DNA of 64,000 nt. Origin: Aquabacterium fontiphilum. GTDB lineage: Bacteria; Pseudomonadota; Gammaproteobacteria; Burkholderiales; Burkholderiaceae_C. Position 1 is the stretch's first letter. Each line of letters starts with the position of its first letter. Below, one piece after another: positions 1 to 9,675 of the stretch. The notes beneath the pieces were generated by a model that saw only the letters and a program-made list of their open reading frames with translations, searched no databases and was not told where the DNA came from. A program made the position numbers and the translations under genes. The stretch spans positions 1-64,000 of the forward strand of contig NZ_JAAAPN010000011.1 of the NCBI RefSeq assembly GCF_009909205.1, given 5' to 3'.

Positions 1-217
1 GTTTAAAACTCTTCAACGGAATCGACAGATCTTCACTCAAGTGAATTTCCATCTATCTTCCGTGAGTATTTGAGCCGCTCTCCGACCCAAACACCCACGC
101 TTATCGGCTGTTAATTTTTAAAGAACATTTCGCTGACTGCTGGCGACTGCTTGTTGCGTGTCGCGATCAGCGAAGACCGCAATTATGGCATCGTTTTGAA
201 GTGGTGCGCAAGCCTCT
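1..217 (-). promoter_or_regulatory. Probable rRNA operon leader with boxA and promoter
   Basis: Read on the minus strand this region has a promoter-like pair, TTGCGC (206-211) and CATAAT (182-187), with an 18-base spacer and a T-rich stretch just upstream that could act as an UP element. About 55 bases further on, at 116-127, it reads TGTTCTTTAAAA, which resembles the boxA antitermination element, followed by ATTAACAGCCGATAAGC, wording I associate with 16S leaders of Burkholderiales. A short palindrome, TTCACT-CA-AGTGAA, sits at 32-45. The 16S gene itself is not seen: the edge reads GAAGAGTTTTAAAC, not the canonical GAAGAGTTTGATC, so it would start just outside the window. The rest, up to 468, shows no gene and must hold the rsmE promoter. 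Confidence 0.6.
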
Positions 218-468
218 GTCGAAAAAAAGTGACATCTTGCGACGCGCGCCCTGGGAGCCGCGCACCTTGTTGGGCTGGCCGGCGGCTGAGCGCACGGCTT
301 GCGGTACGCTCGGCGCACGTTGACGCCGTACCGGCAGGGAACGCCGAGGAACTGCATGCCGCGGGGTGTGCAGGATGCGTGGGATACGGGGCGCGGGATG
401 CGCGGGGGTAAGCCGCTGCGTAGGGCGTTGCACGCGGCACGCTTGGCACAGACTCAGGAGAACATGGC

Positions 469-1230
469 TTGTCGGCACGGATGTATGTGAGCGAGGCAGG
501 GGCGCAGGCACCCGAGGCGGTGTGGGCGTTGCCCGAGGGCGCCGCGCGGCATGTGCAGGTGTTGCGCATGCAACCGGGGGAGCTGGTGCGGGTGTTCGAC
601 GGACGAGGGGGCGAGTGGCTGGCCGAGGTCGTCGAGATGCAGCGCAAGGCGGTGTACGTGCGGCTACGCGAGGCCGTGGCGAATGACCGCGAGCTGCCCA
701 TTGCCGTGACGCTGGCCATCGGGATGCCGGCCAATGATCGGATGGACTTTCTGGTGGAGAAGGCGGCCGAGCTCGGGGTGAGGCGGATTCAGCCGCTGAT
801 GTGCGCACGTTCGGTGCTGCGGCTGGACGGTGAGCGCGCAACGCGCAAGGTGGCGCACTGGCAGGGTGTGGCCGTGGCGGCTTGCGAACAGTCCGGGCGG
901 GCCTGGGTGCCGGAGGTGGCGCCCGTGCGCACCCTCGCGGCCTTTCTACAGGACAGCGAGAAGGATGACGGCGAACGCCGCGGGGTGCTGAGCCCGCGGG
1001 CGACGGCCTCACTGTTGACCTGGGCGGGCGGCGGCCAGACAGCCCCATCAGCCGGCGCGAGCGCGCGCTGGTGTCTGCTCAGCGGCCCGGAAGGCGGATT
1101 GACGGATGAAGAGGAAGCTCTGGCGCAGCAGCGGGGCTGGGCGCCGGTGAGTCTGGGCAAGCGCATTCTGCGCGCCGACACGGCGCCCCTGGCGGCGCTG
1201 ACCTTGCTGGGTGCGCTGTACGAGCGCTGA
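469..1230 (+). CDS. rsmE: 16S rRNA (uracil-1498-N3) methyltransferase RsmE
   Basis: This 253-residue protein is a SPOUT-class methyltransferase that methylates N3 of U1498 in 16S rRNA using S-adenosylmethionine. The N-terminal part (about 1-70) matches the PUA-like RNA-binding domain. EKAAELG near residue 97, GPEGGLTDEE near 206 and LRADTAPLAAL near 233 are hallmarks of the family, the last two shaping the knotted SAM site. I chose the TTG at 469 because CAGGAG ends 8 bases upstream; the ATG at 481 is the alternative. A loop of about 30 residues before the GPEGG motif looks longer and less conserved than usual. It is transcribed convergently with the RlmL-type gene downstream. Confidence 0.93.
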   Translation: MSARMYVSEAGAQAPEAVWALPEGAARHVQVLRMQPGELVRVFDGRGGEWLAEVVEMQRKAVYVRLREAVANDRELPIAVTLAIGMPANDRMDFLVEKAAELGVRRIQPLMCARSVLRLDGERATRKVAHWQGVAVAACEQSGRAWVPEVAPVRTLAAFLQDSEKDDGERRGVLSPRATASLLTWAGGGQTAPSAGASARWCLLSGPEGGLTDEEEALAQQRGWAPVSLGKRILRADTAPLAALTLLGALYER

Positions 1231-1255
1231 CCGCGACGGCCTGAATGGCGACAGC

Positions 1256-2740
1256 TCAGTCGGCATCCGCCTCTGGCGGGGAGGCAGAGGGCGCCTCGGC
1301 CGTGCGCCGTGCGCCGTGTGAACCGGCGACGATGTCGAAGCGGAAGAGCCGGCACTCGATGGGCCCGTTGAACATGACCACCCGGCGGCTTTCCTTGAAG
1401 CGCATGGCCGATGGGAGCTTCATGTCGGGGCTGAGCACCCAGGCTGTCCAGCCGGTGTAGTGCTGCTTCCAGTGGCTGGCAAGTTGCTGGAAGAAGGTGT
1501 CGACCTGGCTGGCGTCAAAGGCCTCGCGCCCGGCCGGGCCGCCAGTCTCGCGGGCACGGTAGGCGTCGCGGGCGCTGCCCTTGGTGTCGATGCGCTCGCC
1601 GTAGGGCGGGTTGAACATCATGACACCGCGCTCGCATGGCACCGGCCGCTGCAGCGCGTCGGCCGTCTTGAAAACGATGGCATGGCGCACCCCGGCCCGC
1701 TCGGCATTGCGCTCAGCGAAGTCGGTCATGCGAAAGGACACATCGCCTGCGAAGATCGGTACGGCAGGCGGGCGCTGGCGCGCCTTGGCCGTCTGGCGCA
1801 TGCGCTGCCAGGCGGGCTGATGGGGGCGGAACGGCAGCAGCTTTTCGAAGGCGAAGCGACGCTGCAGGCCGGGGGCGATGTCGCAGGCGATCTGCGCGGC
1901 CTCGATGGGGATGGTGCCCGCACCGCAGCAGGGGTCGAGCAAGGCGCCGTCTTCCGGGCGGCCGCGCCAGCCGGCTGCGGCGAGCATGGCCGCGGCAAGC
2001 GTTTCCTTGAGCGGGGCCTCGCCGGTGTCGTCGCGCCAGCCTCGCTTGAAGAGCGCCTCACCCGAGGTGTCGACATACAGCAGTGCGCGGGCCTCGTCGA
2101 GGAAGAGCAGCAGCGCCAGGTCGGGGTGCCGTGTGTCGACATTCGGGCGCTCGCCCGCGGTTTCGCGCAGCTGGTCGCACACGGCATCCTTGATGCGCAG
2201 ACCAGCGAACTGGAGGCTGCGCAACGGGCTGCGGCGGGCTGAGACATCCACTCGCAGGGTCTGGCGTGGCGAGATCCACTGGCCCCAGTCGACTTGACGG
2301 GCCAGGCGGTAGAGGTCGTCCTCCTCACGGTAGCCGCCTTCGGCCACGCGCCAGAGCACGCGCTGGGCGAGCCGGCTTTCGAGGTTGAGCTGCATGGCCA
2401 ACTCGATGGCGGCGCGCCAGCGGGGCTCACCTTCAGCCAGCGCGACGGGCACGCGCGCTTCGATGCCCCCGCGGGACTCGGCCAGCCGCACGGCCGGGCC
2501 GGCAATGGCGCGCACTTCTTCGAGCAGCAACGGCTCGACGCCAGCCGGACAGCTCAGGTAGAGCACGGGCTCGGCGAGCACGCGGGCAGACAGGTGTGCG
2601 CCGCCCTGGCTGCGCGGGACGCCTGCCGGCGGGCTGCTGGGTCGGCTGGCCGGGCGGCCGGCGGCCGAACGGGTACCTGGGCCGCGCGAATCGGAAGAAG
2701 CCGGGCCCGCGCGCCGCGGTCGTGAGGAGGAGGAAGTCAT
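1256..2740 (-). CDS. rlmL: RlmL-type 23S rRNA (guanine-N2) methyltransferase
   Basis: The 494-residue protein is a class I SAM-dependent methyltransferase of the THUMP/RlmL family, which makes m2G2445 in 23S rRNA in E. coli. Residues about 55-170 fit a THUMP RNA-binding region. DPCCGAGTIPIEAA near 268 is the SAM-binding motif and NPPYGER near 376 is the catalytic NPPY motif. E. coli RlmKL is about 700 residues with a second methyltransferase domain; here only the RlmL half is present. The first 50 residues are Ser/Arg/Pro-rich and low-complexity, and no Shine-Dalgarno precedes the ATG, so the true start could be internal. It lies 33 bases after the DUF599 gene and probably shares its transcript. 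Confidence 0.85.
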   Translation of the reverse strand: MTSSSSRPRRAGPASSDSRGPGTRSAAGRPASRPSSPPAGVPRSQGGAHLSARVLAEPVLYLSCPAGVEPLLLEEVRAIAGPAVRLAESRGGIEARVPVALAEGEPRWRAAIELAMQLNLESRLAQRVLWRVAEGGYREEDDLYRLARQVDWGQWISPRQTLRVDVSARRSPLRSLQFAGLRIKDAVCDQLRETAGERPNVDTRHPDLALLLFLDEARALLYVDTSGEALFKRGWRDDTGEAPLKETLAAAMLAAAGWRGRPEDGALLDPCCGAGTIPIEAAQIACDIAPGLQRRFAFEKLLPFRPHQPAWQRMRQTAKARQRPPAVPIFAGDVSFRMTDFAERNAERAGVRHAIVFKTADALQRPVPCERGVMMFNPPYGERIDTKGSARDAYRARETGGPAGREAFDASQVDTFFQQLASHWKQHYTGWTAWVLSPDMKLPSAMRFKESRRVVMFNGPIECRLFRFDIVAGSHGARRTAEAPSASPPEADAD

Positions 2741-2773
2741 GGAGCGGGTGGGCGGATGCGGCGCCGGGGCCGC

Positions 2774-3496
2774 TCAGGCATTGAGGACGGCGAGCACGTC
2801 CGAGCGGAACTCGCGCCGGTACAGGATCGCCAGCACAGCCAGGGTGGCCAGCGCAAACAGCACAGGTGAGATGAACCACGCGATGACGGCAAACGACATG
2901 TAGTAAGCGCGGAGACCGTCGGCAAAGCTCTCTGCGGCCATGCCCATGATCTTGCCCGCACGCTGAATGAACTCGTCTCGATCGGCCTGACCGGCGTCAA
3001 ACACATCAACGTTGGGCGCGGCGCCCACCAGAATGGCGCCAAAGGAGTAGACGCGCATGGACCAGGTGAAGCGGAAGAAGGCGTAAATGAACACGCTGAG
3101 CAGAATCAGCAGCTTGATGTCAAAAACGAGGACAGTGGTGCGAGCCGCGAACGGAATGTCCTTGACGAGTTCGACTGCGCGGTCGTGGGTCCCGAGGACG
3201 GCGAGCAGACCGCCCAGCACCAGGATGGTGGTGGAGGCCCAGAAGCTGGGGCTGCTGGCGAGATTCTGAGTGATGGCGGCGTCGACGATGCGTTGGTCGC
3301 GGTGGGTGACCTGGGCCATCCAGCGCATGCGGTAGTGGTTGGTGCTGGCCAGGAGCGTGCGCTGAACGCGGGCGCGGCGCGCGGCAAAGCGGGCGTAGGC
3401 GATCCAGCCAAACACGAACAGGGCCAGCGCGGCCCAATCCTGCCAGGGCAGGAAGACCAGTGCATCGTGAAGCGGCAGGTTCATGCTCGGCCGCAT
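2774..3496 (-). CDS. DUF599 family membrane protein
   Basis: A 240-residue integral membrane protein matching the DUF599 family, whose biochemical role is unknown. Hydrophobic spans occur near residues 20-36, 90-105, 120-140, 185-215 and 215-230, with positively charged loops. The ATG at 3496 abuts the rpoN stop codon (TGAATG) and AAGG lies 8 bases upstream inside rpoN, which suggests translational coupling; a second ATG four codons in is also possible. It follows rpoN where many betaproteobacteria carry the hibernation factor hpf. No function can be proposed beyond membrane localisation. Confidence 0.8.
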   Translation of the reverse strand: MRPSMNLPLHDALVFLPWQDWAALALFVFGWIAYARFAARRARVQRTLLASTNHYRMRWMAQVTHRDQRIVDAAITQNLASSPSFWASTTILVLGGLLAVLGTHDRAVELVKDIPFAARTTVLVFDIKLLILLSVFIYAFFRFTWSMRVYSFGAILVGAAPNVDVFDAGQADRDEFIQRAGKIMGMAAESFADGLRAYYMSFAVIAWFISPVLFALATLAVLAILYRREFRSDVLAVLNA

Positions 3497-5026
3497 TCAG
3501 AGCGCCTTGCGCAGGTTGGCCGGCGCGATTTTCAGCGCCTCGCGGTACTTGGCCACGGTGCGGCGCGCCACCTGGATGCCCTGCTCTTCGAGCATGCTGG
3601 ACAGCGCGCTGTCGGACAGCGGCTTGCGCGGGTCTTCCGAGGCAACAAGCTGCTTGATGAGGGCGCGCACGGCCGTGCTGGACGCATTGCCGCCCGCTTC
3701 GGTGTTGAGCGACGAGCCGAAGAAGTACTTGAGCTCGAAGGTGCCGAACGGCGTGTTCATGTACTTGGCCGTGGTCACGCGCGAGATGGTGGATTCGTGC
3801 AGGCCGAGCTCGTCGGCAATCTCGCGCAGAACCAGCGGCTTCATCGCAATCTCGCCATGGGTGAAGAAGTTCTTCTGGCGATCGACGATGGCCTGCGAGA
3901 CGCGCAGGATGGTGTCAAAGCGCTGCTGGATGTTCTTGACGAACCAGCGCGCTTCCTGCAGGCGCGAGCTGAGCGCAGCGTGGCCGTCGCCGCTGCCGCG
4001 CCCGCCTCGGCTCGCGCGCAAGGCCTGCGCATACAGGTCGTTGATGCGCAGCTTGGGCATGACATCGGGATTGAGCACGACCTTCCAGTTGCGGCCAGAC
4101 TTCTGCACGATGACGTCGGGCACGACGATGTTGGCTTCGGCGCGTGCGAACGCCCGGCCCGGCTTGGGTTCGAGACTGACGATGAGCGCCTGAGCGGCCT
4201 TCAGCTGGGCATCATCGGCGCCGGTGGCCGCTGTCAGCTTGCGGGTGTCGCGCCGGGCCAGAAGCTCCAGGTGATCGCGGCAGATCGTGCGGGCCAGCGC
4301 ACAGGCGGGATGGTCATCCATGCCGCGCAGTTGCAGCAGGAGGCATTCAGACAGGCTGCTTGCACCCACGCCGTTGGGTTCGAGGCTTTGGAGCCAGCCC
4401 AGTGCGCAGCGCAGCCGCGAGGCCAACTCATCGCGCGCGTCTTCGTCGTCGGTCACACCCAGCAGGCTGGCAGCGATGTCGTCGAGCGTGTCTGCAAGGT
4501 AGCCGTCTTCGTTGAGCGATTCGATCAGGACCTCGACTGCAGCCTTGTCCTGAGGTGGCAACCGCATGCCGCGCAGTTGCTGCCGCAGGTGTTCCTGCAG
4601 GCTGATGCTCTCGGTGTTGCGCGACAGCGGATCGAACTCGTCGTCGTCATTCTGGCGAGAGGGCGTCTCACGGATGCCGTCGAAATCGTCGCGCTCGGTG
4701 CCGTTTTCCCAGTCGTCGCGCTCGGTTGCGCCGACCTCCAGCCCGTCGAGGCCGGCCGGCTCGGCGTCGGCAGCGCCCTCGCCTTCCCCGCTGGCGCGGT
4801 CTTCGCGCTCGATGTGGTCCTGGCGCTGGCGCTCGTATTCGGTGGCTGCAGCCGTCTCCAGACTGGCGTACTCGTCGTCCGGCTCAAGAAAGGGGTTCTG
4901 CTCGAGCATCTGCTCGACTTCCTGGTGCAGCTCCAGCGTGGACAGCTGCAACAGGCGGATGGACTGCTGCAGCTGCGGCGTGAGGGCCAGGTGCTGCGAC
5001 AGCCGGAACTGCAAGGAGGGCTTCAT
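3497..5026 (-). CDS. rpoN: RNA polymerase sigma-54 factor RpoN
   Basis: Sigma-54 directs RNA polymerase to -24/-12 promoters and needs AAA+ enhancer-binding activators. The 509-residue product has the Gln/Leu-rich activator-interacting region I at the N-terminus (SQHLALTPQLQQSIRLLQLS), an acidic region II (about 50-140), the core-binding domain, the HTH and the RpoN box ARRTVAKYRE near residue 487. A longer frame opens 22 codons upstream but overlaps lptB; the ATG at 5026 is preferred because the family starts at MKPSLQFRLSQ and GAGG lies 8 bases upstream. It follows lptB by 10 bases in an lptA-lptB-rpoN transcript, a common proteobacterial arrangement. Confidence 0.97.
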   Translation of the reverse strand: MKPSLQFRLSQHLALTPQLQQSIRLLQLSTLELHQEVEQMLEQNPFLEPDDEYASLETAAATEYERQRQDHIEREDRASGEGEGAADAEPAGLDGLEVGATERDDWENGTERDDFDGIRETPSRQNDDDEFDPLSRNTESISLQEHLRQQLRGMRLPPQDKAAVEVLIESLNEDGYLADTLDDIAASLLGVTDDEDARDELASRLRCALGWLQSLEPNGVGASSLSECLLLQLRGMDDHPACALARTICRDHLELLARRDTRKLTAATGADDAQLKAAQALIVSLEPKPGRAFARAEANIVVPDVIVQKSGRNWKVVLNPDVMPKLRINDLYAQALRASRGGRGSGDGHAALSSRLQEARWFVKNIQQRFDTILRVSQAIVDRQKNFFTHGEIAMKPLVLREIADELGLHESTISRVTTAKYMNTPFGTFELKYFFGSSLNTEAGGNASSTAVRALIKQLVASEDPRKPLSDSALSSMLEEQGIQVARRTVAKYREALKIAPANLRKAL

Positions 5027-5036
5027 GCGCGGCGCC

Positions 5037-5813
5037 TCACATGCGGAAGTGCTCGCCGAGGTAGACCTTGCGGACTTCGGCGTTGTCGACAATCTCCGAG
5101 GGGGCGCCTTCGGCGAGCACGCGCCCTTCGCTGATGATGTAGGCGCGGTCGCAGATGCCCAGCGTCTCGCGCACGTTGTGGTCGGTGATGAGCACCCCGA
5201 TGCCGCGAGCCTTCAGGAAGCTGATGATGCGCTGGATCTCGATGACGGCGATCGGGTCGACGCCGGCAAACGGCTCGTCCAGCAGGATGAAGCGCGGCTG
5301 GGTGGCCAGTGCGCGGGCAATCTCGACGCGACGGCGCTCGCCACCGGACAGCGACAGCGCGGCGCTGGTGCGCAGCTTCTCGATGCTGAGGTCGGCCAGC
5401 AAGGCGTCGAGCCGGCGCTGGGTCTCGGCCCGCCCCAGGCGCCGCCCTTGCTCGTCGTGCTGCAACTCGAGCACGGCGCGAATGTTTTCTTCGACCGTCA
5501 GCGCACGGAAGATCGACGCCTCTTGCGGCAGGTAGCTCAGGCCCCTGCGCGCACGCTGGTGGATGGGCAGGCGCTCGACGCGCTCGCCATCGATGTCGAT
5601 GCTGCCCGCGTCGGCCCGTACCAGCCCCACAATCATGTAGAACGAGGTGGTCTTACCCGCGCCATTGGGCCCGAGCAGGCCGACCACCTCGCCGGCGGCC
5701 ACCGAGACGTGCACATCATGCACGACCGTGCGCGCGCCATAGCGCTTGCGCAGGCCTTGCGCATGCAGCCGGCTGGCCGCCGGCGCGCCGACCGCAGACG
5801 ACCCCACGCTCAT
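5037..5813 (-). CDS. lptB: LPS export ABC transporter ATP-binding protein LptB
   Basis: Cytoplasmic ATPase of the LptB2FG complex that extracts lipopolysaccharide from the inner membrane and pushes it along the Lpt bridge. The 258-residue protein shows Walker A GPNGAGKT (about 44-51), a Q-loop at YLPQE, signature LSGGERRR (about 153), Walker B FILLDEP and the switch His in ITDHN. The first 15 residues are a non-conserved extension. Its start overlaps the lptA stop by 4 bases (ATGA), so translation is probably coupled. LptF/LptG and LptC are not in the window. Confidence 0.96.
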   Translation of the reverse strand: MSVGSSAVGAPAASRLHAQGLRKRYGARTVVHDVHVSVAAGEVVGLLGPNGAGKTTSFYMIVGLVRADAGSIDIDGERVERLPIHQRARRGLSYLPQEASIFRALTVEENIRAVLELQHDEQGRRLGRAETQRRLDALLADLSIEKLRTSAALSLSGGERRRVEIARALATQPRFILLDEPFAGVDPIAVIEIQRIISFLKARGIGVLITDHNVRETLGICDRAYIISEGRVLAEGAPSEIVDNAEVRKVYLGEHFRM

Positions 5814-6403
5814 CGGCTGGCCCCTTCCGGCTCGCTGCGCGGCGTGATGACCCCTTGAACGCGACCCCGGGAACCGCTCGCGCCGGGCGTCCCGCCCAGC
5901 ACCTGGAACACACCCGTCCTGCTGTCGTAGGTGATGGTGGCGCCAGAGACCTGGTCGGTCACGGTGCTGCCCGACAGGCGTCGCATGGTGGCGCGGCCGA
6001 CGAACTGGACGGTGTCCTGTGTGCCGTCGTAGACGACGCGCTCGGCCTCGCCTTCAATGAATTCGCTCAGCCCCTCGCGCTTCTGGCGGAAGTAGGCCCG
6101 CCCGCCCGGCCCGCCGGTGGCCGTGGCCGACTGGGTGCCATTGGGGTTCTGGCGCACCTCGACCTGGTCGGCCCGCACGACCATCGTGCCCTTGGTGATC
6201 TCGACGTTACCCGACAGTACGTTGAGCCGACGCGCCTCGTCGACCCGCGCAGCGTCGGCCGCGAACACAAGGGGCTGCTGCCGATCGGCCTTCTCGGCCC
6301 ACGCGCCGGCACACAGGGCCAAGGCCATCACGCCCCATACCAGCGTGCGGCTGGCGGGCGCGGACAGGGGAAAACCAGAGGGGTTGAGCATTTTTGCCGG
6401 CAT
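5810..6403 (-). CDS. lptA: LPS transport periplasmic protein LptA
   Basis: LptA forms the periplasmic beta-jellyroll bridge that carries LPS from LptC to LptD. The 197-residue product has a signal-peptide hydrophobic stretch ([16 protein letters not shown], cleavage after AWA likely), then an OstA-like domain with [22 protein letters not shown] and later [20 protein letters not shown]. The ATG at 6403 is chosen, with 6391 as alternative; neither has a clear Shine-Dalgarno. The usual neighbour lptC is missing upstream and a DsbA-like gene occupies the position. Confidence 0.9.
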   Translation of the reverse strand: MPAKMLNPSGFPLSAPASRTLVWGVMALALCAGAWAEKADRQQPLVFAADAARVDEARRLNVLSGNVEITKGTMVVRADQVEVRQNPNGTQSATATGGPGGRAYFRQKREGLSEFIEGEAERVVYDGTQDTVQFVGRATMRRLSGSTVTDQVSGATITYDSRTGVFQVLGGTPGASGSRGRVQGVITPRSEPEGASR

Positions 6404-6493
6404 GGATTTTGCAGAGATTCTGCCATGAACCCTGCCGGGTCGCCACCCGGGCGTGCGCCTGCGCGCCCGGCAAGATCTCACATCAGAGGTCGA

Positions 6494-7147
6494 TCAAGCG
6501 GGGCGGCGCGACAGCTGGATCAGGTGATCCGTGGTCGCCAGGGTGCGCGCCGGCGTGCCGTTGAGCGAAATCGAGGTATAGAACCGCCCGGCCACTCCAA
6601 TGGCCGGCACACCGTCGATGCGGTAGGCATCGGTCAGACTGCGGGCCTGGCGGCACTTGGTCTGAATGGCGAATGAGCTGAACACGTCCATGAAGCGGGC
6701 GCGGTCCACTCCGTGGCGGGCCACGAACTCGCCAATGGCCTCAGGCGTGTCCAGACGCTGGCGCTCTTCGTGTAACGCTTTGAACACCCGCGGATGCAGG
6801 CTGGCCATCAGGCCCATGGCCTCAATGGTGAAGTAAAGCTGCTGGTGGATGCCAAATGGGCGCTCCCGGAAGGCCACGGGAATGCGGCGAAAGGCCACCT
6901 CCGCCGGCAGCTTCGCGGCCCACGACTCCAGGAAAGGCTCGAAATGGAAGCAGTGAGGGCAGCCATACCAGAAGAACTCGACCACCTCGACCTTGCCGGC
7001 CGGTGCCGAGACAGGCGCAGGCTGCGCCAGCCGGACGTAGTTCGTGCCCTCGACGGGCTGCCCCTGGGCCTGCGCCGAAGCGGCCAGCAGGGAGCCAGCG
7101 CCCCCGAGTGCGGCAGCGGTGGACACGGAAAACTCGCGGCGGTTCAT
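6494..7147 (-). CDS. Thiol:disulfide interchange protein DsbA/DsbL
   Basis: Periplasmic thioredoxin-fold oxidoreductase that introduces disulfides into exported proteins. The 217-residue product begins with a Tat-like signal (MNRREF followed by a hydrophobic Ala/Leu stretch), then VVEFFWYGCPHCFHFEP with the CPHC active site near residue 61, and the cis-Pro in GVPAIGVAGRF. The RBS GGAAG lies 7-8 bases before the ATG at 7147; a longer frame runs into the SPOR gene and is not preferred. It is the third gene of argS-SPOR-dsbA, an arrangement I know from Burkholderiales, separated by 43 bases from the SPOR gene. Confidence 0.92.
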   Translation of the reverse strand: MNRREFSVSTAAALGGAGSLLAASAQAQGQPVEGTNYVRLAQPAPVSAPAGKVEVVEFFWYGCPHCFHFEPFLESWAAKLPAEVAFRRIPVAFRERPFGIHQQLYFTIEAMGLMASLHPRVFKALHEERQRLDTPEAIGEFVARHGVDRARFMDVFSSFAIQTKCRQARSLTDAYRIDGVPAIGVAGRFYTSISLNGTPARTLATTDHLIQLSRRPA

Positions 7148-7190
7148 CGGGCTCTTCCTTTCTGACTCGAACAAGGGATCGGCGAGCGGC

Positions 7191-7835
7191 TCAGCGCTGC
7201 ACACGAACCAGCGCAGACTCGATCCCGGCGTCCTGCAGCCTCACCCGCGCAGCTTCGGCCTTCTCCCGGTCGGGGTAAGGACCCAGCCGCACGCGGTACA
7301 TCGTGCGACCGTTGACCTCACGCTCTTGAATGCGGGCCTCGAGCCCCATCATCGCGAGCTTGGCTTTCTGCTGTTCGGCTTCGGCCTGGCTGCCATAGGC
7401 ACCTGCCTGCACCTGGAAACTCAACGCATCAGAGGCCGGTGCGGTGGACACGGCGTCGCCGGCCAAGATGGCCGCCGGGTCACGGGTGCTGACCGATGCG
7501 GGCGGCGCCGACGGGGCTGCAGCCGGCGCACTGGGCACCACCGCAGGCGTGGGCGGCACGGCGGTCTCGGATGCGCCTGGCGGCGGTGTGGCGGGCACAT
7601 CGCGCGGCTTGGCCGGGTTCTTGCCATACAACGGACTGTTGGGATCCCAGTTCTTGTTGTGCTCGGCCTCGGCCGCGTCATCTTCGGCGCTGCGCTGGGG
7701 CACCTTGTCGATGAACGGCACGGGCACCTTGGTGACATACACGGCCACGGCCAGCGCCAGGGCCAGGCCCACCAGCACGCCCACGATCATGCCGAGGGCG
7801 AATCCGCCCCGCTGGCTGTTGGATTGAGATGACAT
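7191..7835 (-). CDS. SPOR domain membrane protein (FtsN-like)
   Basis: A 214-residue bitopic protein: a short cytoplasmic tail, one transmembrane helix (about 12-35), a Pro/Ala-rich periplasmic linker (about 70-130) and a C-terminal SPOR domain (about 135-214; FQVQAGAYGSQAEAEQQKAKL then YRVRLGPYPDREKAEAARVRL). SPOR domains bind denuded septal peptidoglycan, so a division or cell-wall role is likely. The ATG at 7835 is used because it directly precedes the cytoplasmic tail; an upstream frame extends into argS. It sits 17 bases after argS and is probably cotranscribed. Confidence 0.88.
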   Translation of the reverse strand: MSSQSNSQRGGFALGMIVGVLVGLALALAVAVYVTKVPVPFIDKVPQRSAEDDAAEAEHNKNWDPNSPLYGKNPAKPRDVPATPPPGASETAVPPTPAVVPSAPAAAPSAPPASVSTRDPAAILAGDAVSTAPASDALSFQVQAGAYGSQAEAEQQKAKLAMMGLEARIQEREVNGRTMYRVRLGPYPDREKAEAARVRLQDAGIESALVRVQR

Positions 7836-7852
7836 CGGGTTCCTCCGCTGCG

Positions 7853-9544
7853 TCACATCGATTCCGGGGCGCTCACCCCGATGACGGCCAGACCATTGCG
7901 CAGGACCTGGGCGGTGGCCGCCAGCAGGGCCATGCGGGCCTGACACAAGGCCGCATCATCCACCAGGAAGCGCTCGGCCGCGTAATAGCTGTGGAAGGCG
8001 CCGGCCAGATCGCGCAGGTAAAAAGCGACATCGTGCGGCGCCAGACCTTGCGCGGCCGAGGCCAACATCTCCGGATACTCGGCCAGCTTGGCCATCAGCG
8101 CCAGCTCGGTCGGGGCGGCCAAAAGCGCCAGCGAGGCAGCCGACAGCGCAGCACGGTCACCCCCATGGTCGGCGCACCAGTCACGCAGCACCTTGCTGAT
8201 GCGGGCGTGGGCGTACTGAACGTAGAACACGGGGTTCTCGTCGTTCTGCTTCAAGGCCAGATCGACGTCGAACACGAACTCGGTATCGGCCTTGCGGCTG
8301 ATCAGGAAGAAGCGCACCGCATCCTTGCTGGTCCACTCGATCAGGTCGCGCAGGGTGACATAGGAGCCGGCGCGCTTGGAGATCTTGACCTCCTCGCCGT
8401 TCTTCATCACGGTGACCATCTTGTGCAGCACGTAGTCGGGCCAGCCCTGGGGGATGCCAACGCCAGCGGCCTGGAGGCCTGCGCGCACACGGGCGATGGT
8501 GCCGTGGTGGTCCGAGCCCTGGATGTTGACGCACTGCTCGAAGCCGCGCTCCCACTTGGCGATGTGATAGGCCACATCGGGCACGAAGTAGGTGTAGCCG
8601 CCATCGGACTTGCGCATGACGCGGTCCTTGTCGTCACCGTAGTCGGTGGAGCGCAGCCACAGGGCGCCGCCTTCTTCGAAGGTCTTGCCGGCGTCTTTGA
8701 GCCTTTGCACGGCGGCTTCGACCCGGCCGGTGGTGTAGAGGCTGGATTCGAGGTAGTAGTTGTCGAAGCGGACGCCAAAGGCCTTCAGATCGAGATCCTG
8801 CTCGTGGCGCAGGTAGGCCACGGCGAACTGGCGGATGCCATCGAGGTCGTTCACATCACCGCTGGCGGTGAACTCGCGGTCATCGGCCTTGACGGTCTTC
8901 TTCGCGAGGAAATCCGCGGCGATGTCGGCGATGTAGTCGCCGTTGTAGGCCGACTCGGGCCATTCGGCGTCGCCGGGCTTGAGGCCCTTCAGGCGCGCCT
9001 GGGTGGAGGTGGCCAGCGTGGCGATCTGCACGCCGGCGTCGTTGTAATAGAACTCGCGGGTGACCTGCTGGCCTTGCGTCTCGAACAGGTTGCACAACGC
9101 GTCGCCCAGCGCGCCCTGCCGGCCGTGGCCCACGTGCAGCGGGCCCGTGGGGTTGGCCGAGACAAACTCGACCAGCACCTTCTTGCCCGTGGCGGGCTGG
9201 AAGCCAAAGCGGTCGCCCGCGGCCAGCACATCGGCCACCACGGCCTGCTTGGCCTCGGGCTTGAGGCGCAGGTTGATGAAGCCGGGGCCGGCAATTTCGA
9301 TGGCGGCCACCCATTGCGCGAAGGCGGGTTGCGCCTGCAGGGCGACAACCAGGGCCTGCCCCAGCTCGCGCGGGTTCTTTTTCAGGGGTTTGGCCAGCTG
9401 CATGGCCGCCGTGATGGCCAGGTCGCCGTGGGCCGCCTGCTTGGGCGCCTCGAACGCGGGCACAAAGGTGTCGGGTGCCTCCGGGGCCACCTGTTTCAGG
9501 GCGGCCGCCAGGCCTTCGAGAAGGGATCGCTTCGCTTGGATCAT
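7853..9544 (-). CDS. argS: Arginyl-tRNA synthetase
   Basis: Class I aminoacyl-tRNA synthetase charging tRNA-Arg. The 563-residue length is normal. It has the N-terminal additional domain, the HIGH-type motif HVGHGR near residue 136 inside [13 protein letters not shown], a KMSKS-equivalent KISKR near 386, and a DALR anticodon-binding domain at the C-terminus ([10 protein letters not shown] onwards). It heads the minus-strand series argS-SPOR-dsbA, with lptA-lptB-rpoN following. The 131 bases separating it from the divergent kinase gene must carry promoters for both. Confidence 0.97.
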   Translation of the reverse strand: MIQAKRSLLEGLAAALKQVAPEAPDTFVPAFEAPKQAAHGDLAITAAMQLAKPLKKNPRELGQALVVALQAQPAFAQWVAAIEIAGPGFINLRLKPEAKQAVVADVLAAGDRFGFQPATGKKVLVEFVSANPTGPLHVGHGRQGALGDALCNLFETQGQQVTREFYYNDAGVQIATLATSTQARLKGLKPGDAEWPESAYNGDYIADIAADFLAKKTVKADDREFTASGDVNDLDGIRQFAVAYLRHEQDLDLKAFGVRFDNYYLESSLYTTGRVEAAVQRLKDAGKTFEEGGALWLRSTDYGDDKDRVMRKSDGGYTYFVPDVAYHIAKWERGFEQCVNIQGSDHHGTIARVRAGLQAAGVGIPQGWPDYVLHKMVTVMKNGEEVKISKRAGSYVTLRDLIEWTSKDAVRFFLISRKADTEFVFDVDLALKQNDENPVFYVQYAHARISKVLRDWCADHGGDRAALSAASLALLAAPTELALMAKLAEYPEMLASAAQGLAPHDVAFYLRDLAGAFHSYYAAERFLVDDAALCQARMALLAATAQVLRNGLAVIGVSAPESM

Positions 9545-9675
9545 GCCCGGGATTCTACGAGGGGCGCAGCGCAGGGGCAGCAGGCGGCCTCAGGCGAGCA
9601 GAAATGCACAGTTCTGTCCGGTTTATTCGGGATGCTGCACGATGCCAGGTGGTGAAAAGATGCCAACTCGACAGC

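Noticed and set aside
1-20. Start of a 16S rRNA gene
   Set aside because: The edge reads GAAGAGTTTTAAAC on the minus strand, which departs from the canonical 16S start, so only the leader is claimed.
3185-5134. A 649-residue plus-strand frame across the DUF599 gene, rpoN and the end of lptB
   Set aside because: Crosses three real genes on the other strand and has no family features.
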